From contig NC_084462.1 of NCBI RefSeq assembly GCF_027409185.1, forward strand, positions 24,527,577 through 24,591,576: a stretch of 64,000 nt of DNA, read 5' to 3'. The translations under genes and the position numbers were made by a program. The notes beneath the pieces are model-generated. The model searched no databases and was not told where the DNA came from. It saw only the letters and a list, made by a program, of their open reading frames with translations. Numbering within the stretch: position 1 is the first letter of the stretch; each line of letters begins with the position of its first letter. Origin of the DNA: Cynocephalus volans (Eukaryota; Chordata; Mammalia; Dermoptera; Cynocephalidae). Positions 10,121 through 20,700 of this stretch are shown piece after piece.

Positions 10121-10715
10121 GGCTGGCCAAGGGCTTCGGTGCCCTGCCTGGGGGCCCGGGGCATGGAGCTGGAGACCAGACCACCCCTACAACCAGGCAA
10201 ACCGCCAGTGCCAAGGAGCATACCAGAAACATCACCTCCGTGTGGATCGCCCACCACAGCCACCACAGTATCCACGGCTGCCACGTAAGTGGCTGGATGA
10301 CACAACCACCACACAGATGGTCCACCAGCCACTGGAGTGCCCTGACACAAGGAGAGTCACCAGCAGAGACCAAAGAAAAGAAGAGGATGTCTCTCTCCAC
10401 AAAGCCCATTCCAGAGTGACAGCAGAAGCATCTGCTCTATGATAACACTGGGGGACCTGAACACACCTCTCAGCATTGGACAGATCATCTAGGCAGCAAA
10501 TCAACAGAGTAACCATTACTCTTTCAGAAGGAGAGAAGTAATCTAGGGTTATCAGTGGGGGGGGGGTGGGGAGAGATTGGACAAGGGGCATAGAGAATAA
10601 GTACAACTTGTAACAAAATACATACTAGTAATATTGATTTGATCAATGTATGTCAATTGAATCCCCAGAATATGTATAATCAATTATGATTCAATAAAAA
10701 CAAAGAAAGAAAACA
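10121..10715 (+). repeat. Short composite L1-derived element
   Basis: The first about 320 bp are GC-rich with CACC/CAGCCACC repeats in the style of an L1 5' UTR. About 60 bp then match the L1 endonuclease region: GGGGGACCTGAACACACC, CTCAGCATTGGACAGATC and AGCAAATCAACAG encode the [17 protein letters not shown] block. Next comes a 3' UTR-like part with a G-run (10557-10567) and an AATAAAAACAAAG tail. The total is about 0.6 kb, so it cannot encode L1 proteins. A type I SINE follows without a gap. Confidence 0.55.
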
Positions 10716-10795
10716 GGCTGGCCGGTTAGAATACAGTGCTGATAACACCAAGTCAAGAGTTCGGATTCCCGTACTGGCCAGCCGCCAAATAAAAC
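10716..10795 (+). repeat. tRNA-derived SINE, type I, shortened head
   Basis: GGCTGGCCGGTTAGA leads into GTGCTGATAACACCAAGTCA, a B box AGAGTTCGGATTCCC and the tail GTACTGGCCAGCCGCC. About 15 bp of the A-box area are missing compared with the other copies. It abuts the A-rich end of the composite element. Confidence 0.8.
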
Positions 10796-10839
10796 ACAGA
10801 AAATACAAAACACAATTAGTGCACGAAGATGTTTGGAGC

Positions 10840-11130
10840 CTTTTATAAGAAGAATTAACTCTCCTCCTGGTCTCACAAGCCCCACCTGGCAGATCCCCGC
10901 TTCCATTCTCCCCGAAATGGCGGAATCTGACGTCAGTTCTCTGCACCAAGCGTCAGCCTTCGGCCCAGCTGGACGCTCCGCCCTCCCTGAGACTCGCGCT
11001 TCCCCTGGCTTCCGGGACGCCTCAGTGTCCTGGTGGCTCCTTTCCTGACTCCTCCCCTTCTCCTCAGCCTCTCTCGGTTGGAGTGTGCGCTTCAGTCCTT
11101 GCTCCTCTTTTCTAATTACGCTCTCAGCCT
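10840..11130. other. GC-richer stretch with several CpGs
   Basis: CpGs are more frequent here than in the flanks (for example around 10928-11012). It could be an old LTR or a relic promoter. I see no open frame with family features on either strand. Confidence 0.25.
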
Positions 11131-11559
11131 CCTGATTTAGTCTCAGCCTAGACTTCTCAGCCCAGCTCCAGGTTTGTGGACCTAACTGTGCACTCAGCAC
11201 CTCTGCTCCGTGTCTCATGCACACGAGCGGACCTGGACTCCCAGTCTCCACCCTCGCCTGCCTCACACGTGGCTTTCACCATTTCAGCTGATGGCACCAA
11301 CTCCTTCCAACGTCCTTCCAGGGGAGCAGGCTCAAACCCATCTGTGATTTTCTTTTTTTTTTTTTTTCGGCACATTCCACATTCTCTCTCTGAGGAAATC
11401 CTCTGGGCGCTGCCTTCAGAATATGTCCAGAAATGAATCCCTTTACTGCGACCTTTACTACTATAACCTAAGTCCAGGGCCTGATCACCAAGAGCCTCCT
11501 ACCTTTCAGTCTCCCTGTTCCTCCCTTAGCCTTCTGCAGTCCATCCTCATTTTTTCCCC

Positions 11560-11840
11560 ATTTTAAAAATTGTGGTAAAATACCCATACATAAAATGTAT
11601 CATCTTAACCGTTTTTAAGGGTACAGTTCCTGGTATTGAGCACATTCGCAGTGCTCAGCAACCATCACCACCACCTGTCTCCAGAATTCTCCTCATCTTG
11701 CAAAACTGAAACTGTGCCCATTAAAAACTAAATCTTCATCCCTCCCTCGCCCCAGCCCCTGGCAACCACCACTCTACTTTCCGTCTTTGTGATTTTGACT
11801 ACTCCAGATACCTTATATAAGTACAACCATACAGGACAGA
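11560..11840 (-). repeat. LINE-1 3' UTR fragment, inverted
   Basis: ATTGTGGTAAAATACCCATA, AAAATGTATCATCTTAACC and CCCTGGCAACCACCACTCTA are typical of the old L1M 3' region as read in reverse. Confidence 0.65.
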
Positions 11841-11869
11841 TGACTCTAACTACAGAAGTCTGAGAGGCC

Positions 11870-12435
11870 CTTTTGAAATGTAACTCATACTATGGCTCTC
11901 CTCTGCTCAAAACCTGCAATGACTCCCCTGTCACTTAGAGCAAAAACCGACATACAGAGCCCTTGCTGGTCACGCTGTGCCCTCCTCTTAACCTTCCTGG
12001 TCTTTTCATCTACCGTTTTCATCTACCATTTGGCTTCCCTGCTGCTCCTCAGATGCACCAGGCCTGCTCCTGCATCCTCTCCACCCGGAATGCTCTTCCC
12101 CCAAGTATCTCCTTGGCCAACTCTCTCACCTCCTTGCTCTCATCTCATTCCTCAAATGTTGTCTTCTTAATAACATCTACCCCAATTCCCTATTGAACAT
12201 TGCAACTTGCCCCCACCACACTCACTCCTAATCTTCCCTCCTCTATATTTTAAAATTTCCATGTCACATATTTCTCTCTAACATCATGCATAATTTACTT
12301 ATTGTTATGTGCATTGCTTACTGTCCCTTCCTCCTGTCACATGTAACTGAACAAGAGCAGGTTCTTCAACTGTTTGTTCAATGCTCTATAGAGCAGGGAC
12401 ACACAGCAGGTGCTCACTATGCATTTGCTGAATGT
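11870..12435 (+). repeat. L2 (LINE-2) 3' region
   Basis: The sequence is pyrimidine-rich with a CTGCTCAAAACCTGCAATGA start. It ends in TAGAGCAGGGACACACAGCA and GGTGCTCACTATGCATTTGC, the classical L2 terminus. The open frames here are degenerate. Confidence 0.65.
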
Positions 12436-13019
12436 CAGAAGGGACTAATTGAAGAGGTTGTGTCTTAGGAGGAGTGGGGCATTTGCTTTCTGGCTGGGAG
12501 CAATGTGGGTGGGGGGGCAGTTAGAGAAGATTCTTGAAATTTGGAGAGATCCAAAAGTGTGGTGTGCTCTGAGAGTATCAAGTCACCAGTGCACCATGGA
12601 GGTGACAGAATTCAGGGGGCAGGTGCAGGACGATCCCAGGGACCCTGGATCCAGGTGGAGGCATCTGTTCCCGCAGCAGGGCCCAAGATCACACAGGTTT
12701 GAACAATGAGCACTTTGGGGAGACCATTGTGGACAGAGGACTAAGGAAGGATTCCTGATGGTCAAGGTGGGCTCCTTTGCAGGAGCCTAGGTGAGGGGAA
12801 ACCTCCTTACCTGTGCAGCTTCAGAGGTCCTGGGAATTGGATTAAAGTTGATGTAAAGAAAACACCTGACCTTGGGATCTCAAATCCTGTCCACTACACG
12901 TTCACCACACATGCAATTATCTTTAACATCCGTCGCCTATCAGCAGACTGTTACAGCATCTGGCACAGCGTAGGGAGGGGCTCGACAGCAACAGATGCCC
13001 GAGGCAGGATCATAAAAGC

Positions 13020-13262
13020 TAACAGAGCCATGTTCCTGTTCTAAGCCCTTCACATACATTAACTTAATTGTCCTTACCACAGCTCTATGAGGTAGGTACT
13101 ATTATTATCCCCTTTTACAAATGAGAAAACTGAGGTGCAGAGAGGTTAAGTAACTTAAGTAATCAGAGATGACATTAATCGTAATTGGCAAATAGTAACT
13201 GGTGGAGCAGGGATTCTAACCCAGGCACTTTCACTCCAGAGACGCTGGCCTTTACTTCCACG
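13020..13262 (+). repeat. MIR SINE
   Basis: The core is recognisable: CTAAGCCCTTCACATACATT, CCTATTATTATCCCC-like text, AAATGAGAAAACTGAGG, CAGAGAGGTTAAGTAACTT and GCAGGGATTCTAACCCAGGC. These are the standard MIR landmarks in order. Confidence 0.9.
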
Positions 13263-13289
13263 TGACATCCCGAGGCGACTCCTGCTTCC

Positions 13290-14060
13290 AGTCATAGGTT
13301 TATTTCCAATTGACTAATGCAAAAGCGACACGTGATTCTTCCTTTCTGACCAAAAAGAGCAATACAAATTGGTCTGAAAAGACCGGGGTTTGCTAGTGTT
13401 AAATTCTCTGGCTGGAGAGTGAATGCTACCAGGAATTCCCCAGACACGGGAAAGCTCCAGAGGTGGGCGTCTGGTGCGAGAAGGCACCATGGGCATCTCC
13501 AGCTCAGCTCACTTCTGCGCTTCTGAGCTCCCCCGGTCACAGCGGGCCGCTGCTAACTTTTACGCTCATTAGAGCTCCCTTCTGCGGGGCCTCGGAGCAG
13601 CAGCCAGCTCAATGGCCAAACTCGCACCTGAGCTTCCAGGCTGTAGTGTTCCCTTCTCCCTCCGTGGGGTCACATCCAATTCTCTTCTCCCTGCTGTTGT
13701 TTTCTAAATCTACATCCCTCCTTGCAGCGGCCGTCAGAAGGGTGGAGAGGACTGGGACTCTTCCCTTTTTCCATAGGTCTGTGGTTCTCTTTCTAGCATC
13801 AGCTAAATTCTCACGTGTCCTGACCATCATAGGCCAGGTTGGGTGCCCTTTCTCTGTGTCCTCAAACCACTCAGGACATACTATGCTTAAGCTCTCATCA
13901 CACTATATATTTTAAAGTCATGTGCCTCTTCACTGACAACTTGTAGAGAGCAGGGGTGCCAACTGTTTTCCATCAGTAGTCAGTCAGCACTTGGTGTGAG
14001 AGCTGGCATATAGTAGGTGCTCAGCAAACATGTTTAATAGAAGTGAGATGAATGACAAGG
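13290..14060. other. Intron of copy A, mostly unrecognised, MIR/L2 tail at the end
   Basis: At about 13985-14060 there is a short MIR/L2-like terminus (TATAGTAGGTGCTCAGCAAA). The rest holds nothing I can name. An open plus-strand frame at 13463-13915 has no family features. Confidence 0.45.
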
Positions 14061-14129
14061 GAAGCAGTTTAGGCAGAATAATAACAGTGACCAGGATTCA
14101 GGCACCCCAGATGAGGCTGGGTTTCTTAC

Positions 14130-15349
14130 CACGCCATCAGGGCCTCTTTATGGGGTGTAGTCACATGCCAGTAATGTCCAGCTGAATGTCCTAGCAGTGA
14201 GTCACAGGGCAAGGTAGAGGGCCGAGCACAGAACCAGAGCTCACCCGAATCTTCCTCCTTGTAGTGACAGGTGAATTCTTCCCCCCCCCTGTCAACAGGG
14301 CGTTCACATTGCAAGTCACATTTTCTTCATATCCTGGGGGTCCTCGGAAATAACCTATGAAATCCACTGTGGCCCAACAGTCTCTCCAGATTTTCTGCAG
14401 AACCCCCACTGCCTAGCTGGAGTGGATCAGCCTCACTTGCACCTGGGCCTTGCTCCCCAGCCCAGAGCAGGGGGAAGGACAACAGGTATGTGCCATTCTC
14501 CAGATCCTGTACATCCCTAGGGACCCCTGCCTTTAAGTCTGGACCCAAGAGCTGTGCCCAAAACAGATCCCCACCATGGGTCTTGTGCCTGCCTCGGTGG
14601 TCCCTGGCCACAAGGACAGCCTCTAGGTAGCCTCCTAAGGTATAGCTGCCCTGGGCAGGATCCCCCAGGTGGCAGGTATATTAGGCCTCACGGCTAGTTT
14701 AACATCAGCACATGCAGGTTAAGCAACTTTCCCCCTTCTCCCCCTCCCGTTTCTGTTTTCTGCTCTGGGAACTGAGATCCCTCTCCTCAGAAGGGGTAAT
14801 ATCCCTCTCCTGGGAAGGGGTAAACATTACTGTTATCATCCAAGGAATGTCTTGTGGTCTGTGTTTAGCAGGCTTCAGGCTGGAATGCTTCGTACTGAGA
14901 TAGTGGCTAATCAAGAGACTATGCCTTAAGCAACCAGATGTTATCAGACCACAAGGGCTGTGTCACCTTGCACACCACTGATTTCAAAATTCCCCACTAC
15001 TCTGTCAGAACCCTCCCTAAGAGTCTTATAAACCTCCTGCTTTCCTTGGTTTGGGAGAACTGATCTGGTTCAGTTTCCCCTCCACGTTAGTGGAATAAAC
15101 CTTTTGGCTAAAATGGCTCCAGGACTGGGTGTCTCTCTTTTCTCTGTGTCGCCGAACCTCACAATGTGGAAGTCTGGGGACTTGTGGAGGCAAGAACGTT
15201 CCCCTCATTTCCCGGGGCTAGAGCCAGTAGAGAAGATGGGTCAGGTTGGGAAGCTCCTGGGGAGGTGAGCCAGAGGACTTGTGTGCAGGGCTGGGCCCTG
15301 GAGGCTGAGGGATGGGATTGTCAGGCCAGGAAACCCTGAAGTACCCGAC
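14130..15349 (-). pseudogene. NXPE-like copy A, neurexophilin exon split by an LTR
   Basis: Two homologous segments, 14130-14676 and 15164-15349, align end to end with the intact copy B exon (658-1412). A solo LTR separates them. Visible lesions besides the LTR are a 4-bp insertion near 14450 (CCTTGCTCCCC where B has CCTCCCC), an in-frame TAG near 14414 where B has a Glu codon, and a frameshift at a C-run near 14281. The GTAAGA donor at 14124-14129 is kept. The acceptor at about 15350 has changed from CCACAG in B to CGAAAG. Family landmarks still readable are KTHGGDLFWAQLL, ENGTYLLSFPLLW and ELWFCARPSTLPC. Confidence 0.88.
14677..15163 (+). mobile_element. Solo LTR inside the copy A neurexophilin exon
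   Basis: The segment starts TATATTAGGCCTCA (TGTATTAGG in the sister copy at 34014) and ends ACCTCACA. It contains a TATA-like CTTATAAACC near 15025 and a polyadenylation signal GGAATAAACC near 15091, so its transcription direction is plus. No gag or pol is attached. A clear target duplication was not resolved. The length and the short TG..CA ends suggest a class I (gamma-type) LTR, which is an inference. Confidence 0.85.
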
Positions 15350-16500
15350 CTTTCGGTAGAGAAAGAGCAACCTGTCAGTGGTTTGTGTTTCTTCATCTTC
15401 CGAGAAGGAGATTTGAATTTGTCAAACTGAATCCTCCTCTGCCTGGTGAGTCTCAGGCAGGCGTCCTGCCTGCCACATGCCCCCTCTGACCAAAGCCTGA
15501 TGCCTGAGCCACCAGCCCACACATCTGCACATATCATAGCATATTTAAAGCCATATGTCTGTGGGTTTTGCTAAATCCCACAGAGAATAAAGAGCGTCTC
15601 TGTCTCCTGGTCCTCATTAGCTTTTACCCTATGACCTGCACACACTCCTACTGCCACCAGAGGGGAGTCTAGGCTCAGCTCAACCCCCGAGTCCCTGGCT
15701 GTCCCCACTCCTGATAAGTCCTTCTCCCTCAAGACTCCAACACCTGGAGTAAATCCCCCTTCCTCTCCTATTTCCTCTTTCCCCACCCCTGTCTCCACCA
15801 TCTCCACCCTAGACTTAGAAAAAGGATTTTCTTTACATATAGAAGAAGGAGCCCTTCCTCAGGGAGCAGACAACAAAATCGGGCACACGGTGATCCCAGG
15901 GATTTGCACAATAGCGGAAAGGAGAGAGATGCAAGAGAAGACGGACAAGCCCTGAAGGGAAAAGCCGCATAAATGCACAGGTAAAAGGGAAAGGTGGGAA
16001 ATGAGTGAGCGAGCCCCCAACCAAAATCCAAGTCTCAGGAAAGAACAAGCCAAAGTTGGCTTGCCGCATGAGAAACATATCCATATGGGTATGGGTACAT
16101 CAGCCCATCAGGGTCTCCCTGTATGGGACTTTCTCTGACTGCACCTTAATGTCAAGGATCTTGACCCCGTGTTCGACCTTTCCTCATAGCACAGATATCA
16201 GGTAACATATATGCAGTCCTGGCCATCTGATACTCCCACCAGGGCCAGGGCAAAGAGAGTGCCCAGGTGGCTCTCTCTATATGTATCTCCTGGATGAAAT
16301 CAACATAAGCAGGAAGAAAGACTTGGTCGGCACAGCAGGAAGGGCGACCTTCACCCTGGCCGCTTGACCTGTCCCAGAGGCACTAAATTAAGTTCCTGGA
16401 GGTCTTAATTATCTTCTCTGTTTCATCTCCTATGAGTTGTTGGCAGAGTTTGTGAGCAAGATATTTTAGGGATGTGTAAATTTCCCTCTACTTTGAAATC
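15350..16500. other. Intron of copy A, nothing recognised
   Basis: The stretch lies between the neurexophilin exon and the signal-anchor exon. Several short open frames are present, but none shows family features, and I cannot name a repeat. Confidence 0.4.
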
Positions 16501-16559
16501 AATAAAAAATGCATCCATTCAATCTCTCCCTCAATAAAGAATGAGCACTTTATTATAGG

Positions 16560-16810
16560 TGCTGGTGTTAAAATGATAAAGGACAGCCCCTGCACCTTAG
16601 TTAGTCCAAGTCACCGAGAACTGTAATAAGTGCTGGGGTACGTAAGGGGCCCCTGCCCATACTGGGACGGGGGAGCCGGCAGCAGGGGAAAAGATATGAG
16701 ATGCTTGAGCTGAGTCGTGAAGGAAAAGTGCAGGTGAGAAAGGCGGAGCAATTATGAAAGAGAGAGCAGAATGTACGAAGATGGAAAGGAGAGGGGGCAT
16801 GTCATTCATT
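16560..16810. repeat. Old interspersed repeat, family unclear
   Basis: AATAAGTGCTGGGG, GAGCTGAGTCGTGAAGGA and GGCGGAGCAATTATG-like text resembles an ancient mammal-wide repeat (L2/L3-like). I am not able to assign it. Confidence 0.3.
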
Positions 16811-16829
16811 CCAATACAACTCTTAGGAG

Positions 16830-17945
16830 AAAATAAGGCAAACTCTTCACAACCTTGGATTTGGCACTGACTTCTTGGATATGACACCAAAGGCACAGGA
16901 AACAAAATAAAAAATAGACAAATTGAACTTCATGAAAAATTTTAAAGTTTGGGTATCAAGAGAGGCTATTAACAGAGTAAAAAGGCAACCCATAGAATGG
17001 GAGATAGTGTTTGTAAATAATTTCTCCGATAAGGGATTGAGATCCAGAATATATAGAGAACTCCTGAAACTCAACAAGAAAAAAATGAACAACTGGATTC
17101 AAAAATAGGCAAAGGACTTGAATACACTTCAAGGAAGATACAGAACTGGCCAGTAAGCATACAAAAAGATACTAAACATCACTAACCATTAGAGAAACAC
17201 AAATCAAAATTGCAAGAAATACCACATCACCATCAGAAAATAGCAAGTGTTGCTGAGGATGTGAAGAAATTGGAACACATGTGCACTGTTGGTGAGAATG
17301 TAGAATGGCACAGCAGCTGTGAAAAACTAGGGTGGTTCCTCAAAATATTAAAAGTAGAACTACTATATGATAGAGTAATTCTATTTCTGGGTATATACCC
17401 CTCAAAATTGAAAACAGCATCTCAACGAGATATTTACACACCTGTGTTCATAGCAGCATTAGTCACAATAGCTAAAACATGGAAGCAACCCAAGTGTCCA
17501 TTGATGGATGAATGGACAACCAAAATGTGGTATATACATATGATAGAATATTATTTAGCCTTAAAAAGGAAGGCAGTTCTGGCATATTCTACAACATGGA
17601 CGAACCTTGACGACACTATGCTAAGTGAAATAAACCAGACACAAAAGGACAAATATTGTATGATTCCACTTACAGAGGCAGTTATAGTAGTCAAAATCAT
17701 AAGAGACAGAAAGTAGAAAGGTGGTTGCCAGAGGCTGAGCGGTGAAGGGAATGAAGAGTTACTTAGCAACTAAAGAGTCTCAGTTGTACACGATGAAAAG
17801 AGCTATGGGGGTGGATGGGGGTGATGGCTGCACATTATGGATGTACTTAATGTCACTGAGCTGTACACTTAAAAATGGTTAAGATGGCAAATTTTATGTT
17901 ATATGTATTTTACCACAATTTAAAAATATATATAAAAAAATAAGA
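16830..17945 (+). repeat. LINE-1 3' end (ORF2 C-terminus and 3' UTR)
   Basis: Translated pieces such as [48 protein letters not shown] and TTWTNLDDTMLSEINQTQKD are the C-terminal end of L1 ORF2. The element is 5'-truncated, has frameshifts, and ends in an A-rich tract near 17920-17960. It lies in the intron before the copy A neurexophilin exon. Confidence 0.88.
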
Positions 17946-18631
17946 AATAAAGAAATAAAAGATTCTCATTTACACCAGAACTAGTCACAGGAACCATAAC
18001 TCATCCCAGGTTAGACACTGAAACTTTTGACTTAACATCCAAATAAGATGCTGTGGAGGCAACTCAATTTGAAGCCCATTGTTATCTGGTTTAGCACAAG
18101 TGATTTGTCCTTTGTAAATACACAGGTTTATGTCTTTGAGTTATCTTTTGCTTTGTTTCTTTATTCATTCCTGGTAAAACTCCTTTTTGAAGTACTACAA
18201 CGTTCTTTCTCAGCAGAACCAAGGGGAAAAGGAAACGTCTACATGTGCAGCAAGGTAGAGAGGAGGAAAGGGGTGTCCCTGGAGACAAGGTATGGAGGTT
18301 ACAGTGCCTCTCTCAGTTATGAGAAGTGGAAAGGAGCCAGCTGAGCTGAAGCAGAAATATAACAACTTGGAGAAAGAGAAGGCTTGGAAAGCATAGATTT
18401 CTATCTTCTCCTCAAACTGTTTTGGACACCCTTAAAGCCACCCCTACTTGTTACAATTTGCTCGCTCTCTTTCTATGAACTTGTCCCACCACGACACTTC
18501 TGCTCCTGGATTAGAAGCTGGAAAATAGAGTGAGGAAATGGAGGTTTTTTCTCAGCCTCCTTCTCCCAGATGCAGGTAACTGGTTCAAGCTCTATGGGAG
18601 GATCGAGATGAGTGGAAAGAGGAATACTCAC

Positions 18632-18745
18632 CCAAACTGCAATGACCAACCCTAGAACCACAATCTTGTGCCACGTGAACGGGGTGATGAAGAGTTTTGT
18701 GGACGCCTGGGCTTGTGTATTAGACATCTGGCACGTGACTGAGAT
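18632..18745 (-). pseudogene. NXPE-like copy A, signal-anchor first coding exon
   Basis: The start codon is at 18725-18727 and the exon carries 32 codons, ending in phase 0 at a consensus GTGAGT donor (18626-18631). Phase 0 matches the start of the neurexophilin exon. The peptide has a short basic/polar head (STKLFITPFTWHK) followed by a hydrophobic run IVVLGLVIAVW, as expected for the N-terminal signal anchor of NXPE proteins. A pyrimidine-rich acceptor ending in CTACCCAG lies just above 18745, so a non-coding exon may precede it. The exon itself is undamaged, but it belongs to the decayed copy A. The assignment rests on position, phase and hydrophobicity, since this part of the family is poorly conserved. 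Confidence 0.6.
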
Positions 18746-18749
18746 CCTG

Positions 18750-20280
18750 GGTAGAGAGTTTCAAAAATCCAAGAATTAATAAGGAACTATCAACATAGAA
18801 TTTGTATATTGATAATGACAGTCTCTGAAATTTCCAGATGCATGATTAAATAATTAAAAGCTATACTCAGCAATGTGACCCATGCTCTCACCAAAGAACA
18901 TCCAGCTCGTGAGCCAACCACTCACAGGCTCTAATGATTGATCCTGCAGATTTCTAAGCCCCTAAAGACTTCTGTCTTGACGTCTAGCCTTTGACATCAT
19001 CAGCCTTTCCAAAAGAGGTAGGTTCCCTTTCAACAGGACATGGAGTTTGGCCAAAGACATTAGTTGCTTGGCACTTTTGTCTTCCTCCCGACTCCAAGGA
19101 GCAAGAGCTTTAACAAGTGAAGAGAAAGGGAGAAAAACCACCAAGTCCTCCAGAATACTAGGTTCTCCTCCCAGATCTATTCCCAAGGACTGTGAGTCTC
19201 AGGAAAAACCACTTGCAACAACTCCACGCAACAGCTTGCTTCAGCTTCGACATCTCTCCGTTTACAACCTCTTCCATGCTCTCTTCTTCTGCCCTTCTAG
19301 GTTCTCTTCTTCTCTTCCAACCCCTCCACATTTGTGTGAGCCATCATATCATTTTCCCCAAGACGAGCAACGGGACCTTACTTTCTAACTTGTTGCTTCT
19401 TTGTGAGTTAATATTCATTGAACATGCTTTGTTGTTGTTGTTATTGCTGTTGTGTTGCTGGCTGGTTCAGGGATCAAACCCCAGACATGGTTCCTATTTA
19501 TGGTTCAATGTGAATATGCAAGGGGAGTGTTAGAAAGGTAACAATCTAGTGGAGTGGAGTTAGATTACTCCCTCACCTGTGGATGCCACCGCAGAATGTC
19601 CCACAGGTGGATGAACACCTAGGCCTCAAAGGACTCCATCAGTCATTGGAAGCCAAAGGTGTGTCAATTGTCTCTGATTTGAAAATCAATTATGAAGGAG
19701 GTGTTCCCAGAAGAAAAACTCAAAATAAATGGAGGAAAAGGTCTCTCGAAAGTTTGGACTAGAAAAACACTTTTTTACAGGGAGAGGGTAAACCAGCACC
19801 CAGGTGCCAGAGAAATAAAACCATGACCATCGTAAGGATTCTAGAAGCAGAATGTGACTGTTGATCAGAGGATGGGATGTAGTTATCTTGGAAGGCAGAT
19901 CTGGGCTCAGAGAAGCTCTTCACTGCCTTTACCAGAATTCTGGTATCAAAGAGCTTAATCTTTAGGAGCCTTTGTGTTTGATCTAGTTCTGGAATCTGTT
20001 TATTTTTTTCCACAATAAGCAATCTCCAACACTGGGATCAGAACTACCGGGATCAAACTACATTTAGAATAAACAGGAAATGAATGCAAAAAAAGTAGAA
20101 GGAACAAAATAATATAGATAAGAGCAAAAATAATGGAATAGAAAACAAACACACAATAGAGAGAAATGAGTAGGATAATTTGGTGTTTTGCAAAGACTAA
20201 TAAAACTATAAACATCAGGTGAGATTAATGAAGGATAACCAATGGCAAGTATGAAAAAGGGTACATGTGACATATCTTAC
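18750..20280. other. Upstream of NXPE-like copy A, mostly unrecognised
   Basis: The promoter of copy A would lie in or beyond this stretch; I see no clear CpG island or TATA context. At 19453-19490 the minus strand has GGTTTGATCCCTGAACCAGC, a likely sliver of SINE B box and tail next to a (GTT)n run. Confidence 0.35.
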
Positions 20281-20299
20281 AGATACTAAGACATAGTAA

Positions 20300-20700
20300 G
20301 AGAATATTATAAATAACTTTATGCCAATTAATTTGAAAATTTAGATAAAATGGACAAATTTCTGGAAGAAGCCTTCCCAAAATGAACACAAGAAAGAAAA
20401 AATCTAAAATGTTCTATGTCTATTAAATAAATTGAATCTGTAATTTAAAAATTTCTACCAATGAAAACACTGGACACAGATTGTTTACCATGTAACTATT
20501 CCAAACATTTTATGGAAACTTTATACAGAGTACTAAAATTCTGCCACAGAATAGAAAACAAGGAACTACTCCCAACTAATTTGAAATCTTCATGACCTTA
20601 ATTCCAAAACGAAAGCAGGACATCACAAGAAAGGAAAATTATAGGTCAACTTCTCTCATACACACAGTTGCAAACTGACTAAACAAATTAGTGACTAACT
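20300..20700 (+). repeat. LINE-1 ORF2 fragment
   Basis: AAAATGGACAAATTTCTGGA and, further on, AAATTATAGGTCAACTTCTC correspond to the linker and start of reverse transcriptase in L1 ORF2. It is degenerate. Confidence 0.6.

Noticed and set aside
12449-12709. Possible NXPE linker exon around 12580-12700
   Set aside because: All three minus-strand frames were read for the expected cysteine and P-x-P-x-G pattern, and no convincing match was found.
13463-13915. 150-codon plus-strand open frame
   Set aside because: It has no recognisable domain, no splice context and a low-complexity composition; it lies in an intron of a gene on the other strand.
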